Origin: Paraplanobispora siamensis
GTDB lineage: Bacteria > Actinomycetota > Actinomycetes > Streptosporangiales > Streptosporangiaceae
DNA length: 64,000 nt
Direction of reading: 5' to 3'
Assembly (NCBI RefSeq): GCF_016863175.1
Contig: NZ_BOOJ01000069.1
Coordinates: 1 to 64,000, forward strand
Made by a program: the position numbers and the translations under genes
The notes under the pieces: generated by a model
Database searches by the model: none
Seen by the model: the letters and a program-made list of their open reading frames with translations, nothing else
Told to the model about the DNA's origin: nothing
Shown here: positions 8,099 through 16,243 of the stretch, one piece after another
How positions within the stretch are numbered: the stretch's first letter is position 1
How the letters are laid out: each line of letters begins with the position of its first letter

Positions 8099-9598
8099 GT
8101 GAAGAACGTCACCCACTGGATCGACGGCGCCCCCGCCGAGGGCGCCGGCCGTACCTCCGAGATCTTCAATCCGGCCACCGGCGAGGTCGCCGGGAGGGTC
8201 CACCTCGCCTCGGCCGCCGAGGTCGACGCGGCGGTGGCCGCCGCGGTGGCCGCCTGGCCCGCCTGGCGGGACGCCTCGCTGGTCAAGCGGGCGCAGGTGC
8301 TGTTCCGCTTCCGGGAGCTGCTGGTCGCCCACCGCGACGAGCTCGCCACGCTGATCAGCTCCGAGCACGGCAAGGTCCACTCCGACGCGCTGGGCGAGGT
8401 CGCCCGCGGCCTGGAGGTCGTGGAGTTCGCCTGCGGAATCCCGCACCTGCTCAAGGGCGGTTTCTCCGAGGGAGTCTCCACCCGGGTCGACTCCTACTCG
8501 ATCCGCCAGCCGCTGGGCGTGGTGGCCGGGATCACCCCGTTCAACTTCCCCGCCATGGTCCCGATGTGGATGTTCCCCGTCGCGATCGCCTGCGGCAACG
8601 CCTTCGTCCTCAAGCCCTCCGAGCGGGACCCCTCGGCGTCGCTGCTGATGGCCCGGCTCTGGAAGGAGGCGGGGCTGCCCGACGGGATCTTCAACGTCGT
8701 CCAGGGCGGCAAGGAGGCCGTGGACCGGCTGCTGGAGCACCCGGACGTCAAGGCGGTGTCGTTCGTCGGTTCGACCCCCATCGCCAAGTACGTCTACGAG
8801 ACCGGCACCTCCCACGGCAAGCGGGTCCAGGCGCTGGGCGGGGCCAAGAACCACATGCTGGTGCTGCCCGACGCCGATCTCGACCTGGTCGCGGACTCGG
8901 CCGTGTCGGCGGGTTTCGGTTCGGCGGGGGAGCGCTGCATGGCGATCTCCGTCGTGCTGGCGGTGGACCCGGTCGGCGACGAGCTCGTCAGCAAGATCGT
9001 CGATCGGGTGGAGAAGCTGGTCGTCGGACCCGGCGACGACCCGAAGTCCGAGATGGGCCCCCTGGTCACCGAGGTCCACCGCGACAAGGTCGCCTCCTAC
9101 CTCGACCTCGACGAGGGCTTCGAGATCGTCGTGGACGGCCGCGGGACCCCGGTCCTCGGCGGCACCACGGCGGAGGAGACCCCCGGCTTCTGGCTCGGCC
9201 CCACCGTGCTCGACCACGTCCGCCCCGGCTCGCAGGTGCACACCGAGGAGATCTTCGGTCCGGTCCTGTCGATCGTGCGGGTCTCCTCCTACGAGGAGGG
9301 CCTGGCGCTGATCAACGGCGGCGAGTACGGCAACGGCACCGCGATCTTCACCAACGACGGCGGCGCCGCCCGGCGCTTCCAGAACGAGGTCGAGGTCGGC
9401 ATGGTCGGCATCAACGTGCCGATCCCGGTGCCGATGGCCTTCTACAGCTTCGGCGGCTGGAAGGCCTCCCTGTTCGGCGACACCCACGTGCACGGGACCG
9501 AGGGGGTGCACTTCTACACCCGGGGCAAGGTCGTCACCTCGCGCTGGCTCGACCCGAGCCACGGCGGGGTCAACCTCGGGTTCCCCACGAACAAGTAG
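8099..9598 (+). CDS. mmsA: CoA-acylating methylmalonate-semialdehyde dehydrogenase
   Basis: A 499-residue aldehyde dehydrogenase superfamily enzyme that converts (methyl)malonate semialdehyde, CoA and NAD+ to propionyl- or acetyl-CoA and CO2. Catalytic Cys280 lies in GSAGERCMAIS. The general-base Glu of hydrolytic ALDHs is absent: the segment reads QALGGAKNH near 245-252, as expected for the CoA-acylating branch. The N-terminus HWIDG and the length match MmsA. The GTG start has AAGGAGC upstream. It forms an operon with the preceding aminotransferase, consistent with valine, beta-alanine or thymine/uracil catabolism. Confidence 0.93.
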   Translation: MKNVTHWIDGAPAEGAGRTSEIFNPATGEVAGRVHLASAAEVDAAVAAAVAAWPAWRDASLVKRAQVLFRFRELLVAHRDELATLISSEHGKVHSDALGEVARGLEVVEFACGIPHLLKGGFSEGVSTRVDSYSIRQPLGVVAGITPFNFPAMVPMWMFPVAIACGNAFVLKPSERDPSASLLMARLWKEAGLPDGIFNVVQGGKEAVDRLLEHPDVKAVSFVGSTPIAKYVYETGTSHGKRVQALGGAKNHMLVLPDADLDLVADSAVSAGFGSAGERCMAISVVLAVDPVGDELVSKIVDRVEKLVVGPGDDPKSEMGPLVTEVHRDKVASYLDLDEGFEIVVDGRGTPVLGGTTAEETPGFWLGPTVLDHVRPGSQVHTEEIFGPVLSIVRVSSYEEGLALINGGEYGNGTAIFTNDGGAARRFQNEVEVGMVGINVPIPVPMAFYSFGGWKASLFGDTHVHGTEGVHFYTRGKVVTSRWLDPSHGGVNLGFPTNK

Positions 9599-9600
9599 GC

Positions 9601-9651
9601 CCCGCGGTGCGGGGAGGCGGCCCGCGGCTCCCCGCACCGCGGGCCGCCTCC
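9601..9651 (+). terminator. Two overlapping, mutually exclusive hairpins after mmsA
   Basis: Hairpin A pairs 9601-9616 with 9628-9643 (16 bp perfect, 11-nt loop). Hairpin B pairs 9613-9627 with 9637-9651 (15 bp perfect, 9-nt loop). The arms overlap, so only one can form at a time. The position directly after the mmsA stop codon suggests a terminator; the interlocked design could also be regulatory. Confidence 0.65.
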
Positions 9652-9748
9652 GGTGCCGCGGGGCCGTACGGCTCCGCCCGCCGGGTCGCCGAAAGGCCGG
9701 TAGGCTCCGGGAGGCGGATGTCGGCGGAGGTGCTTCGAGGGGGTTTGC

Positions 9749-11056
9749 GTGCGCGGGAACAGGCTCGGCCGTACGCGGCTGGCGGCGGTCGCGGGAGCGG
9801 GCGTCCTCGCCCTGACGGCCTGCACCGCGGCGGGGGCCGAGAGCGCCGGACCCGTGCCCGGCGCGAGCGCGACCCCGGGCGCCGGGACGAACGCGAGCGC
9901 GGGTGCGAACGCCGGGACGAGCCCGGGTCCTGCGGCGAGTCCGTCTTCCACCGCGAGCCCGGGCCCGGCCGCGAGCCGGACCGCGAGCCCGGCGGCGAGT
10001 CCCTCCGTGAGTCCCACCCCCTCGGCGTCCATCGGCGCCTCCGAGGGCACGTTGCGGGTGCTCACCTTCGTCGGCCACGTCGAGTACGGCGGGATGAGCC
10101 ACAGGGCCAACTGGGTGGGGCCCTTCGAGGAGGCGACCGGATGCCGGGTCGCGACGCTCGACCGGGTCACCACGAGCGAGGAGATGGCGGCCAAGTTCGC
10201 CGCGAACGCCTACGACGTCGTCTCGCCCTCCCCGGAGCTGGCCGGGCTGCTGACGGCCCGGGGGAGCGTGGCGCCGGTCGACACCTCCCTCATCGAGGGC
10301 TACGGGGACATCCCCGAAAGGCTGCGCGAGCTTCCCGCCCTGCGGCGGGGCGATCGGGTCTACGGCATCCCGTACCTTTGGGGGATCAACCAGGTCATCG
10401 GCCCGCGGGGCGGCGGGGACGGCCCCGCTGACCTCTACGCGGCGGGCCCGTCGGCGATCAGGAACAGCCCGCTGAGCATCGCCGACGCCGCGCTGGTGCT
10501 CAAGAGGACCGAGCCGGCCCTGGGGATCGACGACCCGTTCCGGCTCACCCCGGCCCAGCTCGACGCCGCGGAGAAACTGCTGGCCGCAGGAGACGGGCCC
10601 GACCGGATCTACTGGAGCGACCCCGTCGAGGTGATCAGGGCCGTGGCCGGCGGCTCGGCGCGGCTGGCCCAGGCGTGGCCGTACCACGTGGACCTCTTCG
10701 AGCGCGCCGGCCGGCCGGTGCGCGCGGTCGAGGCGGCGGAGACGACCGGCTGGGTCGACTCCTGGATGCTCGCCGCCGATACCGCCAGCCCGAACTGCGC
10801 CTACAAGTGGCTCAACTGGATCACCTCGCAGGAGGTGCAGCAGCGGGCCTCGGCCTGGACGGGCCTGGCGCCGGCGAATCCGGAGGGCTGCACCGGGCAC
10901 GCCCGCCCCATCTGCGACCGCCACCACCTGGGGGACGACAAGTGGCTCGACCGCGTCTTCTTCGCCGTTCGCCCGTCACGGGATTGCGGGGGACAAGATG
11001 GGGAATGCACTGATTACGACGACTGGGCCAACCGCTGGAAGAAGCTGGTGAGCTAG
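9749..11056 (+). CDS. Extracellular solute-binding lipoprotein (spermidine/putrescine type), orphan
   Basis: A 435-residue lipoprotein with lipobox LTAC (Cys25) after a hydrophobic leader. Residues about 26-95 form a low-complexity Ala/Ser/Pro/Gly linker with GANAG and SPGPAAS-like repeats, which would hold the binding domain away from the membrane. The rest resembles polyamine-type periplasmic binding proteins (LRVLTFVGHVEYGG start, GIPYLWGINQVIG, AQAWPYHVDLFE, CAYKWLNWITSQEVQ). No permease or ATPase is adjacent, so it either shares a transporter elsewhere or acts as a sensor. Its place beside amine catabolic genes fits amine capture, but the ligand is an inference. GTG start. Confidence 0.75.
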   Translation: MRGNRLGRTRLAAVAGAGVLALTACTAAGAESAGPVPGASATPGAGTNASAGANAGTSPGPAASPSSTASPGPAASRTASPAASPSVSPTPSASIGASEGTLRVLTFVGHVEYGGMSHRANWVGPFEEATGCRVATLDRVTTSEEMAAKFAANAYDVVSPSPELAGLLTARGSVAPVDTSLIEGYGDIPERLRELPALRRGDRVYGIPYLWGINQVIGPRGGGDGPADLYAAGPSAIRNSPLSIADAALVLKRTEPALGIDDPFRLTPAQLDAAEKLLAAGDGPDRIYWSDPVEVIRAVAGGSARLAQAWPYHVDLFERAGRPVRAVEAAETTGWVDSWMLAADTASPNCAYKWLNWITSQEVQQRASAWTGLAPANPEGCTGHARPICDRHHLGDDKWLDRVFFAVRPSRDCGGQDGECTDYDDWANRWKKLVS

Positions 11057-11177
11057 CCGGCGACCCCCGGTCCGAACGTGAGAGCTGCGGGCGCGTCCGT
11101 CCCCCCGCTGGACGTCGCCTGCCGGGGCGCTCTGGGCGCTCCCCCGACCCCGGGGCGCCCCACTCGCGAGCCTCTGA

Positions 11178-11906
11178 TCAGCCCAGTCCCTGATAGGCGA
11201 CGGAGAAGGCCTCACGGATCACCGCGTAGCAGGAGCAGGCGTGCCCCCGCAGCCGCTCGTGGTCGGTGACGTCGATGGTGCCGCGGCTGTAGCGGATGCA
11301 TCCGTCGGCGGCCAGGGCGGTGGCGACCTCGCTGACCGAGGCGCGGCGCACCCCCAGCATCTGGGCCAGGAACTCCTGGGTGAGGTCGAAGGAGTCGCTG
11401 TGCACCCGGTCGGCGGTCATCAGCAGCCAGCGGGCGCAGCGCTGGCGGATGTTGTGGGCGCGGTTGCAGGCGGAGTTGCGGGCCATCATGGTGAACACGG
11501 CCTGGACGTAGCGCTGGATCGCGGTCTGCAGCCCGCCGTCCAGGACGACGACGTCGTTGCGGAACTGCTCGGCGCTGATCCGCAGGGCGGCGCCGGCGAT
11601 CTGCACGCTGGCGCGCTCGGTGGGCGGGCCGGCGCCCAGGAACACCGACAGCCCGGCCATGCCCTCGTCCCCGACGGTGGCCACCTCCACCAGCTGCCGG
11701 CCGCCGAGATCGGTGAGCAGGGAGAGCACCGCGGTCAGCGGGAAGTACACGTGGGAGACGTTGCCGCCGGCCTCGTAGAGCACGTCGCCGACCTTCAGCG
11801 TCACGGGTTCCAGATGCTCGGCCAGGCGGTTCAGCTCGGACGGGGGAACGGCCGCCAGGACCTGGTTGCCGCGTACGTCTATCTCGGTCGTCACTGCTGT
11901 CTCCAC
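11178..11906 (-). CDS. Crp/Fnr family transcriptional regulator
   Basis: A 242-residue regulator with an N-terminal cyclic nucleotide-binding-like domain (about 12-125, with VGDVLYEAGGNVSHVYFPLTAVLSLL) and a C-terminal winged helix (about 165-215, LTQEFLAQMLGVRRASVSEVATAL). The effector pocket shows no Fnr-type Fe-S cysteine cluster; the Cys residues are scattered (HACSCYA near the end). It lies 25 bp downstream of a cheB-like gene and probably forms an operon with it. This pairing recurs in actinomycetes, usually in genomes without flagella, so the pair probably senses stress rather than controlling chemotaxis. Confidence 0.85.
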   Translation of the reverse strand: METAVTTEIDVRGNQVLAAVPPSELNRLAEHLEPVTLKVGDVLYEAGGNVSHVYFPLTAVLSLLTDLGGRQLVEVATVGDEGMAGLSVFLGAGPPTERASVQIAGAALRISAEQFRNDVVVLDGGLQTAIQRYVQAVFTMMARNSACNRAHNIRQRCARWLLMTADRVHSDSFDLTQEFLAQMLGVRRASVSEVATALAADGCIRYSRGTIDVTDHERLRGHACSCYAVIREAFSVAYQGLG

Positions 11907-11931
11907 CTCGTGTTCCGTGCTGCGGATCGCC

Positions 11932-12627
11932 TCAACCGGTCTCGGCGGGCATCACCGGCGCGCTCGCCCAGGGGGGTACGGCCTGGGCCCAGGATGGCAG
12001 CGCCGTGCGCATCATCGACGCCGCCCCGGGCGTCATTACCAGCGCGGTGATCGCATCGGCCAGCACGGGCAGGGGCAGGACGAAGTCGACACAGCCCGTG
12101 GCGATCGCCGAGGCGGGCATCTGATAGGCGTGAGTCTGGCAGGTCGACTCATGCTGGGCCAGCACCCGGCCGCCCGCGCCTTTGACGTGGCGGACCCCGG
12201 CGGCGCCGTCGTCCAGGCGCCCGGACAGCACCCCGGCGATCAGGCGGGAGCCGTACAGCGCCGCCGCCGAGGCGAACATCGCATCGGCCAGCCGGTGCCC
12301 CTTCTTGGGCCGCAGAGTGACCGTCCCGTCGGGGCCGAAGGTCGCCTCATGCCCGGCCGGGACCACGTGCACCGCGCCCGCCGCCGGGAGCTGTCCGTCG
12401 GCCAGCGTCACCACCGGCAGCGCCGAGTGCCGGCCCAGCACGGTGGGAAAGTTGTCGGGCAGTTCGGCCGAACGGTGCTGGACCAGAACGATCGCGGCCG
12501 GGAAGGAGACCGGCAGCGCCGACATCAGCCGGCCGTAGGCGAACACCCCGCCCAGCGACGCGGTGAGGCAGACCATGTCGAAGGCGCCTTCGGCCGCCGT
12601 GCTCTGTACGGTAGCGGACACACTCAC
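11932..12627 (-). CDS. Stand-alone CheB-type methylesterase domain protein
   Basis: A 231-residue protein made of the CheB catalytic domain without the receiver domain. The expected Ser/His/Asp triad is visible: Ser24 in TASLGG, His51 in VQHRS, and Asp140 in SGRLDDGAAG. Classical CheB deamidates and demethylates chemoreceptors; no receptor, CheR, CheA or flagellar gene is in the window. It is the first gene of a two-gene unit with the Crp/Fnr regulator. Its true substrate may be a non-chemotaxis protein glutamyl ester or amide. Catalytic residues are intact, so an active enzyme is likely. Confidence 0.8.
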   Translation of the reverse strand: MSVSATVQSTAAEGAFDMVCLTASLGGVFAYGRLMSALPVSFPAAIVLVQHRSAELPDNFPTVLGRHSALPVVTLADGQLPAAGAVHVVPAGHEATFGPDGTVTLRPKKGHRLADAMFASAAALYGSRLIAGVLSGRLDDGAAGVRHVKGAGGRVLAQHESTCQTHAYQMPASAIATGCVDFVLPLPVLADAITALVMTPGAASMMRTALPSWAQAVPPWASAPVMPAETG

Positions 12628-12816
12628 ACTTTAGAGTACGCCACCGTACAAAGCCGCGAGGCCCCGCTGATCTCCCTGGGGCACGGACGTGCCGATCTCT
12701 CCCCGGGCCGCGGTCCCTCACCTGCGAGGTCACAGTCCGAACTCGGTCCGAACTCGGTGCAGAAAATCCTGGCGCCGCTATTGGCTGGTCAGTCAGTCAG
12801 TGGATAGAGTCCCGCC

Positions 12817-14064
12817 ATGAGAATCCTTCTTGTGGGAGCCGGCGGCGTCGGCTCCGCCGTCGTTCCCATCGCCGCCCGCCGAGATTTCTTCGAACACATC
12901 GTGGTGGCGGACTATAAACAGAGCCGCGCCGCCGAGGTGGTGGCCAAGATCGGAGACCCCCGGTTCAGTGCCATCGGGCTGGACGCCTCCGACCAGGCGG
13001 CGGTGGAGGCCGCCCTCGCCGAGCACCGTTGTGACGTGCTCTTCAACGCCGTCGATCCGCGCTTCACCATGCCGCTGTTCCGTGCCGCCCTGAACCGCGG
13101 CGCCCACTACCTGGACATGGCGATGTCCCTGTCGCGCCCCCACCCCGGCCGGCCGTACGAGCTGCCCGGGGTCAAGCTGGGCGACGAGCAGTTCGCGCTC
13201 GACGGCGCGTGGCGCGAATCCGGGAAGCTGGCGCTGGTCGGCATGGGCGTGGAACCGGGCCTGGCCGACGTGTTCGCGCGCTACGCCGCCGACCACCTCT
13301 TCGAGAGCATCGAGGAGATCGGCATCCGCGACGGGTCGAACCTGGTGGTGGAGGGATACGACTTCGCTCCGACCTTCTCCATCTGGACGACCATCGAGGA
13401 GTGCCTGAACCCGCCGGTGGTCTGGGAGGACGGCCGGTGGTACACCACCGAGCCGTTCAGCGAGCCGGAGGTGTTCGACTTCCCCGAGGGGATCGGCCCG
13501 GTCGAGTGCGTGAACGTCGAGCACGAGGAGGTCCTGCTGGTCCCCCGCTGGATCGACGCCAAGCGGGTGACGTTCAAGTACGGGCTCGGCGAGGAGTTCA
13601 TCGGCGTCCTGAAGACGCTGCGCAAGCTCGGGCTGGACAGCGCGGAGAAGGTTCGGGTGGGCGGGGTCGAGACCTCGCCGCGTGACGTGGTCGCCGCCAG
13701 GCTGCCCGACCCGGCCACGCTCGGCGACCGGATGCGCGGCAAGACCTGCGCCGGGACCTGGGTGAAGGGCGTCGGCAAGGACGGCTCGCCGCGCGAGGTC
13801 TACCTGTACCACGTGGTCGACAACGAGTGGTCCATGCGCGAGTACGGCTCCCAGGCGGTGGTCTGGCAGACGGCGGTGCACCCGGTGGTCGCGCTGGAGC
13901 TGCTGGCCTCCGGCGTCTGGTCGGGCACGGGCGTGCTGGGGCCCGAGGCCTTCGACGCGGTGCCGTTCCTGAACCTGCTGAACGAGTACGGCTCGCCGTG
14001 GGGTCTGCGCGACCAGACGCCCGCGGCGCACGAGGAGGCCGGCGAGGTGCTGCTGTCCGCCTGA
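12817..14064 (+). CDS. Saccharopine dehydrogenase family oxidoreductase
   Basis: A 415-residue protein with an N-terminal NAD(P)-binding Rossmann fold (MRILLVGAGGVGSAV, glycines at 7-12) and a C-terminal saccharopine dehydrogenase-like domain (about 130-370). Family members act on lysine-pathway or related imino acids, such as saccharopine, carboxynorspermidine and similar compounds. Nothing next to it fixes the substrate. It is monocistronic, preceded by a 189-bp gap with an 11-bp direct repeat (GTCCGAACTCG twice near 12733-12756), and closed by a very strong terminator. The name is a family-level call. Confidence 0.82.
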   Translation: MRILLVGAGGVGSAVVPIAARRDFFEHIVVADYKQSRAAEVVAKIGDPRFSAIGLDASDQAAVEAALAEHRCDVLFNAVDPRFTMPLFRAALNRGAHYLDMAMSLSRPHPGRPYELPGVKLGDEQFALDGAWRESGKLALVGMGVEPGLADVFARYAADHLFESIEEIGIRDGSNLVVEGYDFAPTFSIWTTIEECLNPPVVWEDGRWYTTEPFSEPEVFDFPEGIGPVECVNVEHEEVLLVPRWIDAKRVTFKYGLGEEFIGVLKTLRKLGLDSAEKVRVGGVETSPRDVVAARLPDPATLGDRMRGKTCAGTWVKGVGKDGSPREVYLYHVVDNEWSMREYGSQAVVWQTAVHPVVALELLASGVWSGTGVLGPEAFDAVPFLNLLNEYGSPWGLRDQTPAAHEEAGEVLLSA

Positions 14065-14425
14065 CGTCTGACGTCTGAGCGCGGCCGGCCGGCGCCGCGA
14101 ACCGACGCCGAAGGGCGGTGACCAGGGGTTCCTGGTCACCGCCCTTCGGCGTACAGGGACAACCGATGTCTATGGTGCTGCCGATCAGGTGTCGAACGTC
14201 ACATCGTCCGGGAAGCCCGTTGTGTTACAGAATCCGGACACTGTTACGCCTGATCGTTACACGAGACGTCCTATCTTTACTTTGCGTCCAGGTATCGTTT
14301 CGAGCATCCCGCATTAAACCGTAAAAAGCGGGATTAATCGTGCGTTTATTGGGGTTTTGGCATGCCCAGATCATGGGCCGGCCGCGTTGCCCCTCGAGCT
14401 CTCGGTGATACACGAGGGGAGGACG
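14065..14425. other. Intergenic region with terminator and AT-rich promoter zone
   Basis: Its left part holds the 22-bp-stem terminator. From about 14200 to 14370 the sequence is markedly AT-richer than the rest of the window (for example ATCGTTACACGAGACGTCC, then CATTAAACCGTAAAAAGCGG), ending in GAGGGGAGG just before the permease start. This is the expected place for the promoter and any operator of the peptide ABC operon. I see no tRNA or credible small gene. Confidence 0.6.
14105..14152 (+). terminator. Strong intrinsic terminator (22-bp perfect stem)
   Basis: Positions 14105-14126 are exactly complementary to 14131-14152, with the 4-nt loop GGTT. The stem begins ACGCCGAAGGGCGG. It sits 40 bp after the saccharopine dehydrogenase-like gene and isolates it from the following ABC operon. 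There is no U-tract, as is common for high-GC terminators. Confidence 0.85.
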
Positions 14426-15403
14426 ATGGGCGCCTTTCTGCTGAAGCGGCTGGTCAGCAATGTCCTGCTGGTGGCGATCGCCGCGAGCATGGCCTACTTC
14501 CTCGCCGCGACCAGCCTCAACCCGCGCGCCAACTACGAAGGCCGGCAGCCGCCGGTGGCCGAATCGGTCGTCGACGCGACGCTGGAGCAGTACAACCTCA
14601 ACGACAAGACGCCGGTCTTCGAGCGGTACGTCACCTGGGTCTCCGGGGTCGTCACCGGCGACCTGGGCGAGACCTGGGGCGGCAAGTCCATCAACGACGA
14701 GATGGGCCGCCGCATCGGGGTCAGCCTGCGCCTGCTGCTCGTCGGCACGCTCGTCGGCTCCGCCGTCGGCGTCACCGTCGGCGCCTATGCCGCGGTCAAG
14801 CAGTACCGGCTGAGCGATCGGGTGATCGGGGTGAGCGCCTTCGTCATCATGGCGATCCCGGTCTTCGTGCTCGCCACGATGCTCACCCTGGTCGCGGTGG
14901 GGATCAACGACACCCTCGGGTTCACGCTCCTGGAGTACACCGGTGAGTACAACCCGGCGCTGAGCGGCTGGGACCAGTTCACCAACCGGCTCAACCACCT
15001 GATCCTGCCGACGATCTCCCTCGCTCTCGGGCAGATCGCCTTCTACAGCCGCATCCAGCGGAACATGATGCTCGACGTGCTGGGTCAGGACTTCGTCCGC
15101 ACCGCCCGGGCCAAGGGCCTCAGCCGCCGGACCGCGCTGTTCAAGCACGCGCTGCGGACCTCGCTGATCCCGGCCGCGACCTACTTCGCCTTCGCGTTCG
15201 GCACGCTGCTGACCGGCGCGACCTTCACCGAGAAGATCTTCGGCTGGCACGGCATGGGCGCCTGGCTGGTCGACTCGATCCACACCCACGACGTGAACGC
15301 GGTCGCCGCGGTGAGCCTGTTCGCCGCCGTCTGCGTGCTGGTGGCCGGATTCCTCTCGGATGTGATCGTGGCGGCCCTCGACCCCCGGGTGCGGGTGAGC
15401 TAG
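14426..15403 (+). CDS. Peptide/nickel-type ABC transporter permease, DppB family
   Basis: A 325-residue membrane protein of the DppB/OppB family, first gene of a four-gene ABC operon. It has an N-terminal membrane anchor (LVSNVLLVAIAASMAYFLAA), a roughly 60-residue extracellular loop, then five further helices. The EAA-type coupling motif is FVRTARAKGLSRRTALFKHAL. The ATG at 14426 was chosen over an earlier in-frame start because GAGGGGAGG lies at ideal distance. The stop codon touches the start of the next permease gene, so the two subunits are translated together. Substrate is probably oligopeptides or a related large solute. Confidence 0.9.
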   Translation: MGAFLLKRLVSNVLLVAIAASMAYFLAATSLNPRANYEGRQPPVAESVVDATLEQYNLNDKTPVFERYVTWVSGVVTGDLGETWGGKSINDEMGRRIGVSLRLLLVGTLVGSAVGVTVGAYAAVKQYRLSDRVIGVSAFVIMAIPVFVLATMLTLVAVGINDTLGFTLLEYTGEYNPALSGWDQFTNRLNHLILPTISLALGQIAFYSRIQRNMMLDVLGQDFVRTARAKGLSRRTALFKHALRTSLIPAATYFAFAFGTLLTGATFTEKIFGWHGMGAWLVDSIHTHDVNAVAAVSLFAAVCVLVAGFLSDVIVAALDPRVRVS

Positions 15404-16243
15404 ATGCGTTCCAAAGTCACTCTCGCCCGCCTGGCGCGCAACCCCCAGGCCCGTTACGGCCTGATCGCGCTGGTCCTGCTCCTGGCGCTGGCCTACGTCG
15501 GCCCGTTCTTCGGTCCCTACGACTGGACCGACAAGGACTTCACGTCCTTCCTCTCGCCGCCCTCGGCCGACCACTGGTGGGGCACCACCCAGATCGGCCA
15601 GGACGTCTACGCGGTCACGCTGCGCGGCATGCAGAAGTCGATCGTCATCGGCTTCCTCGTCGCCCTGTTCTCCACAGGCCTGGCCGCCCTGGTCGGCGCC
15701 TTCGCCGGCTACTTCGGCGGCTGGGTGGACAAGGCTCTGATGTGGGTCACGGACCTGCTGCTCGTGCTGCCCAGCTTCCTGATCATCGCGATCATCTCGC
15801 CGCGGCTCAAGGGCGCCTCCTGGCTCTGGTTCGTGGTCCTGCTCGGCGCCTTCTCCTGGATGATCACATCCCGGGTGGTCCGGAGCATGACGCTCTCGCT
15901 GCGGGAACGTGAATTCGTGCTGGCCGCCCGGTACATGGGCATCCCCGGCTGGAAGATCATCCTCCGGCACGTCGTGCCGAACCTCTCCTCACTGCTGATC
16001 ATCGACGCCACCATCAACGTCAGCGCGGCGATCATCGGAGAGGCCGCGCTCTCGTTCTTCGGGTTCGGTGTCCAGCCGCCCGACGTCTCGCTGGGCACGC
16101 TGATCGCCGCGGGAAGCGACAAGGTCACGGGCTACCCCTGGCTCTTCCTCTTCCCGGCCGGCCTGCTCGTGCTGCTCGTGCTCAGCGTCAACCTCATCGG
16201 CGACGGCCTGCGCGACGCGCTCGACCCGGGGAGCAACAAGTGA
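15404..16243 (+). CDS. Peptide/nickel-type ABC transporter permease, DppC family
   Basis: A 279-residue permease of the DppC/OppC family, partner of the preceding DppB-like subunit. The N-terminus has the usual cytoplasmic stretch ([30 protein letters not shown]), followed by further membrane segments and the coupling loop [24 protein letters not shown]. The ATG starts directly after the previous stop codon, and the TGA overlaps the GTG of the ATPase gene as GTGA. This is classic operon packing. Confidence 0.91.
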   Translation: MRSKVTLARLARNPQARYGLIALVLLLALAYVGPFFGPYDWTDKDFTSFLSPPSADHWWGTTQIGQDVYAVTLRGMQKSIVIGFLVALFSTGLAALVGAFAGYFGGWVDKALMWVTDLLLVLPSFLIIAIISPRLKGASWLWFVVLLGAFSWMITSRVVRSMTLSLREREFVLAARYMGIPGWKIILRHVVPNLSSLLIIDATINVSAAIIGEAALSFFGFGVQPPDVSLGTLIAAGSDKVTGYPWLFLFPAGLLVLLVLSVNLIGDGLRDALDPGSNK

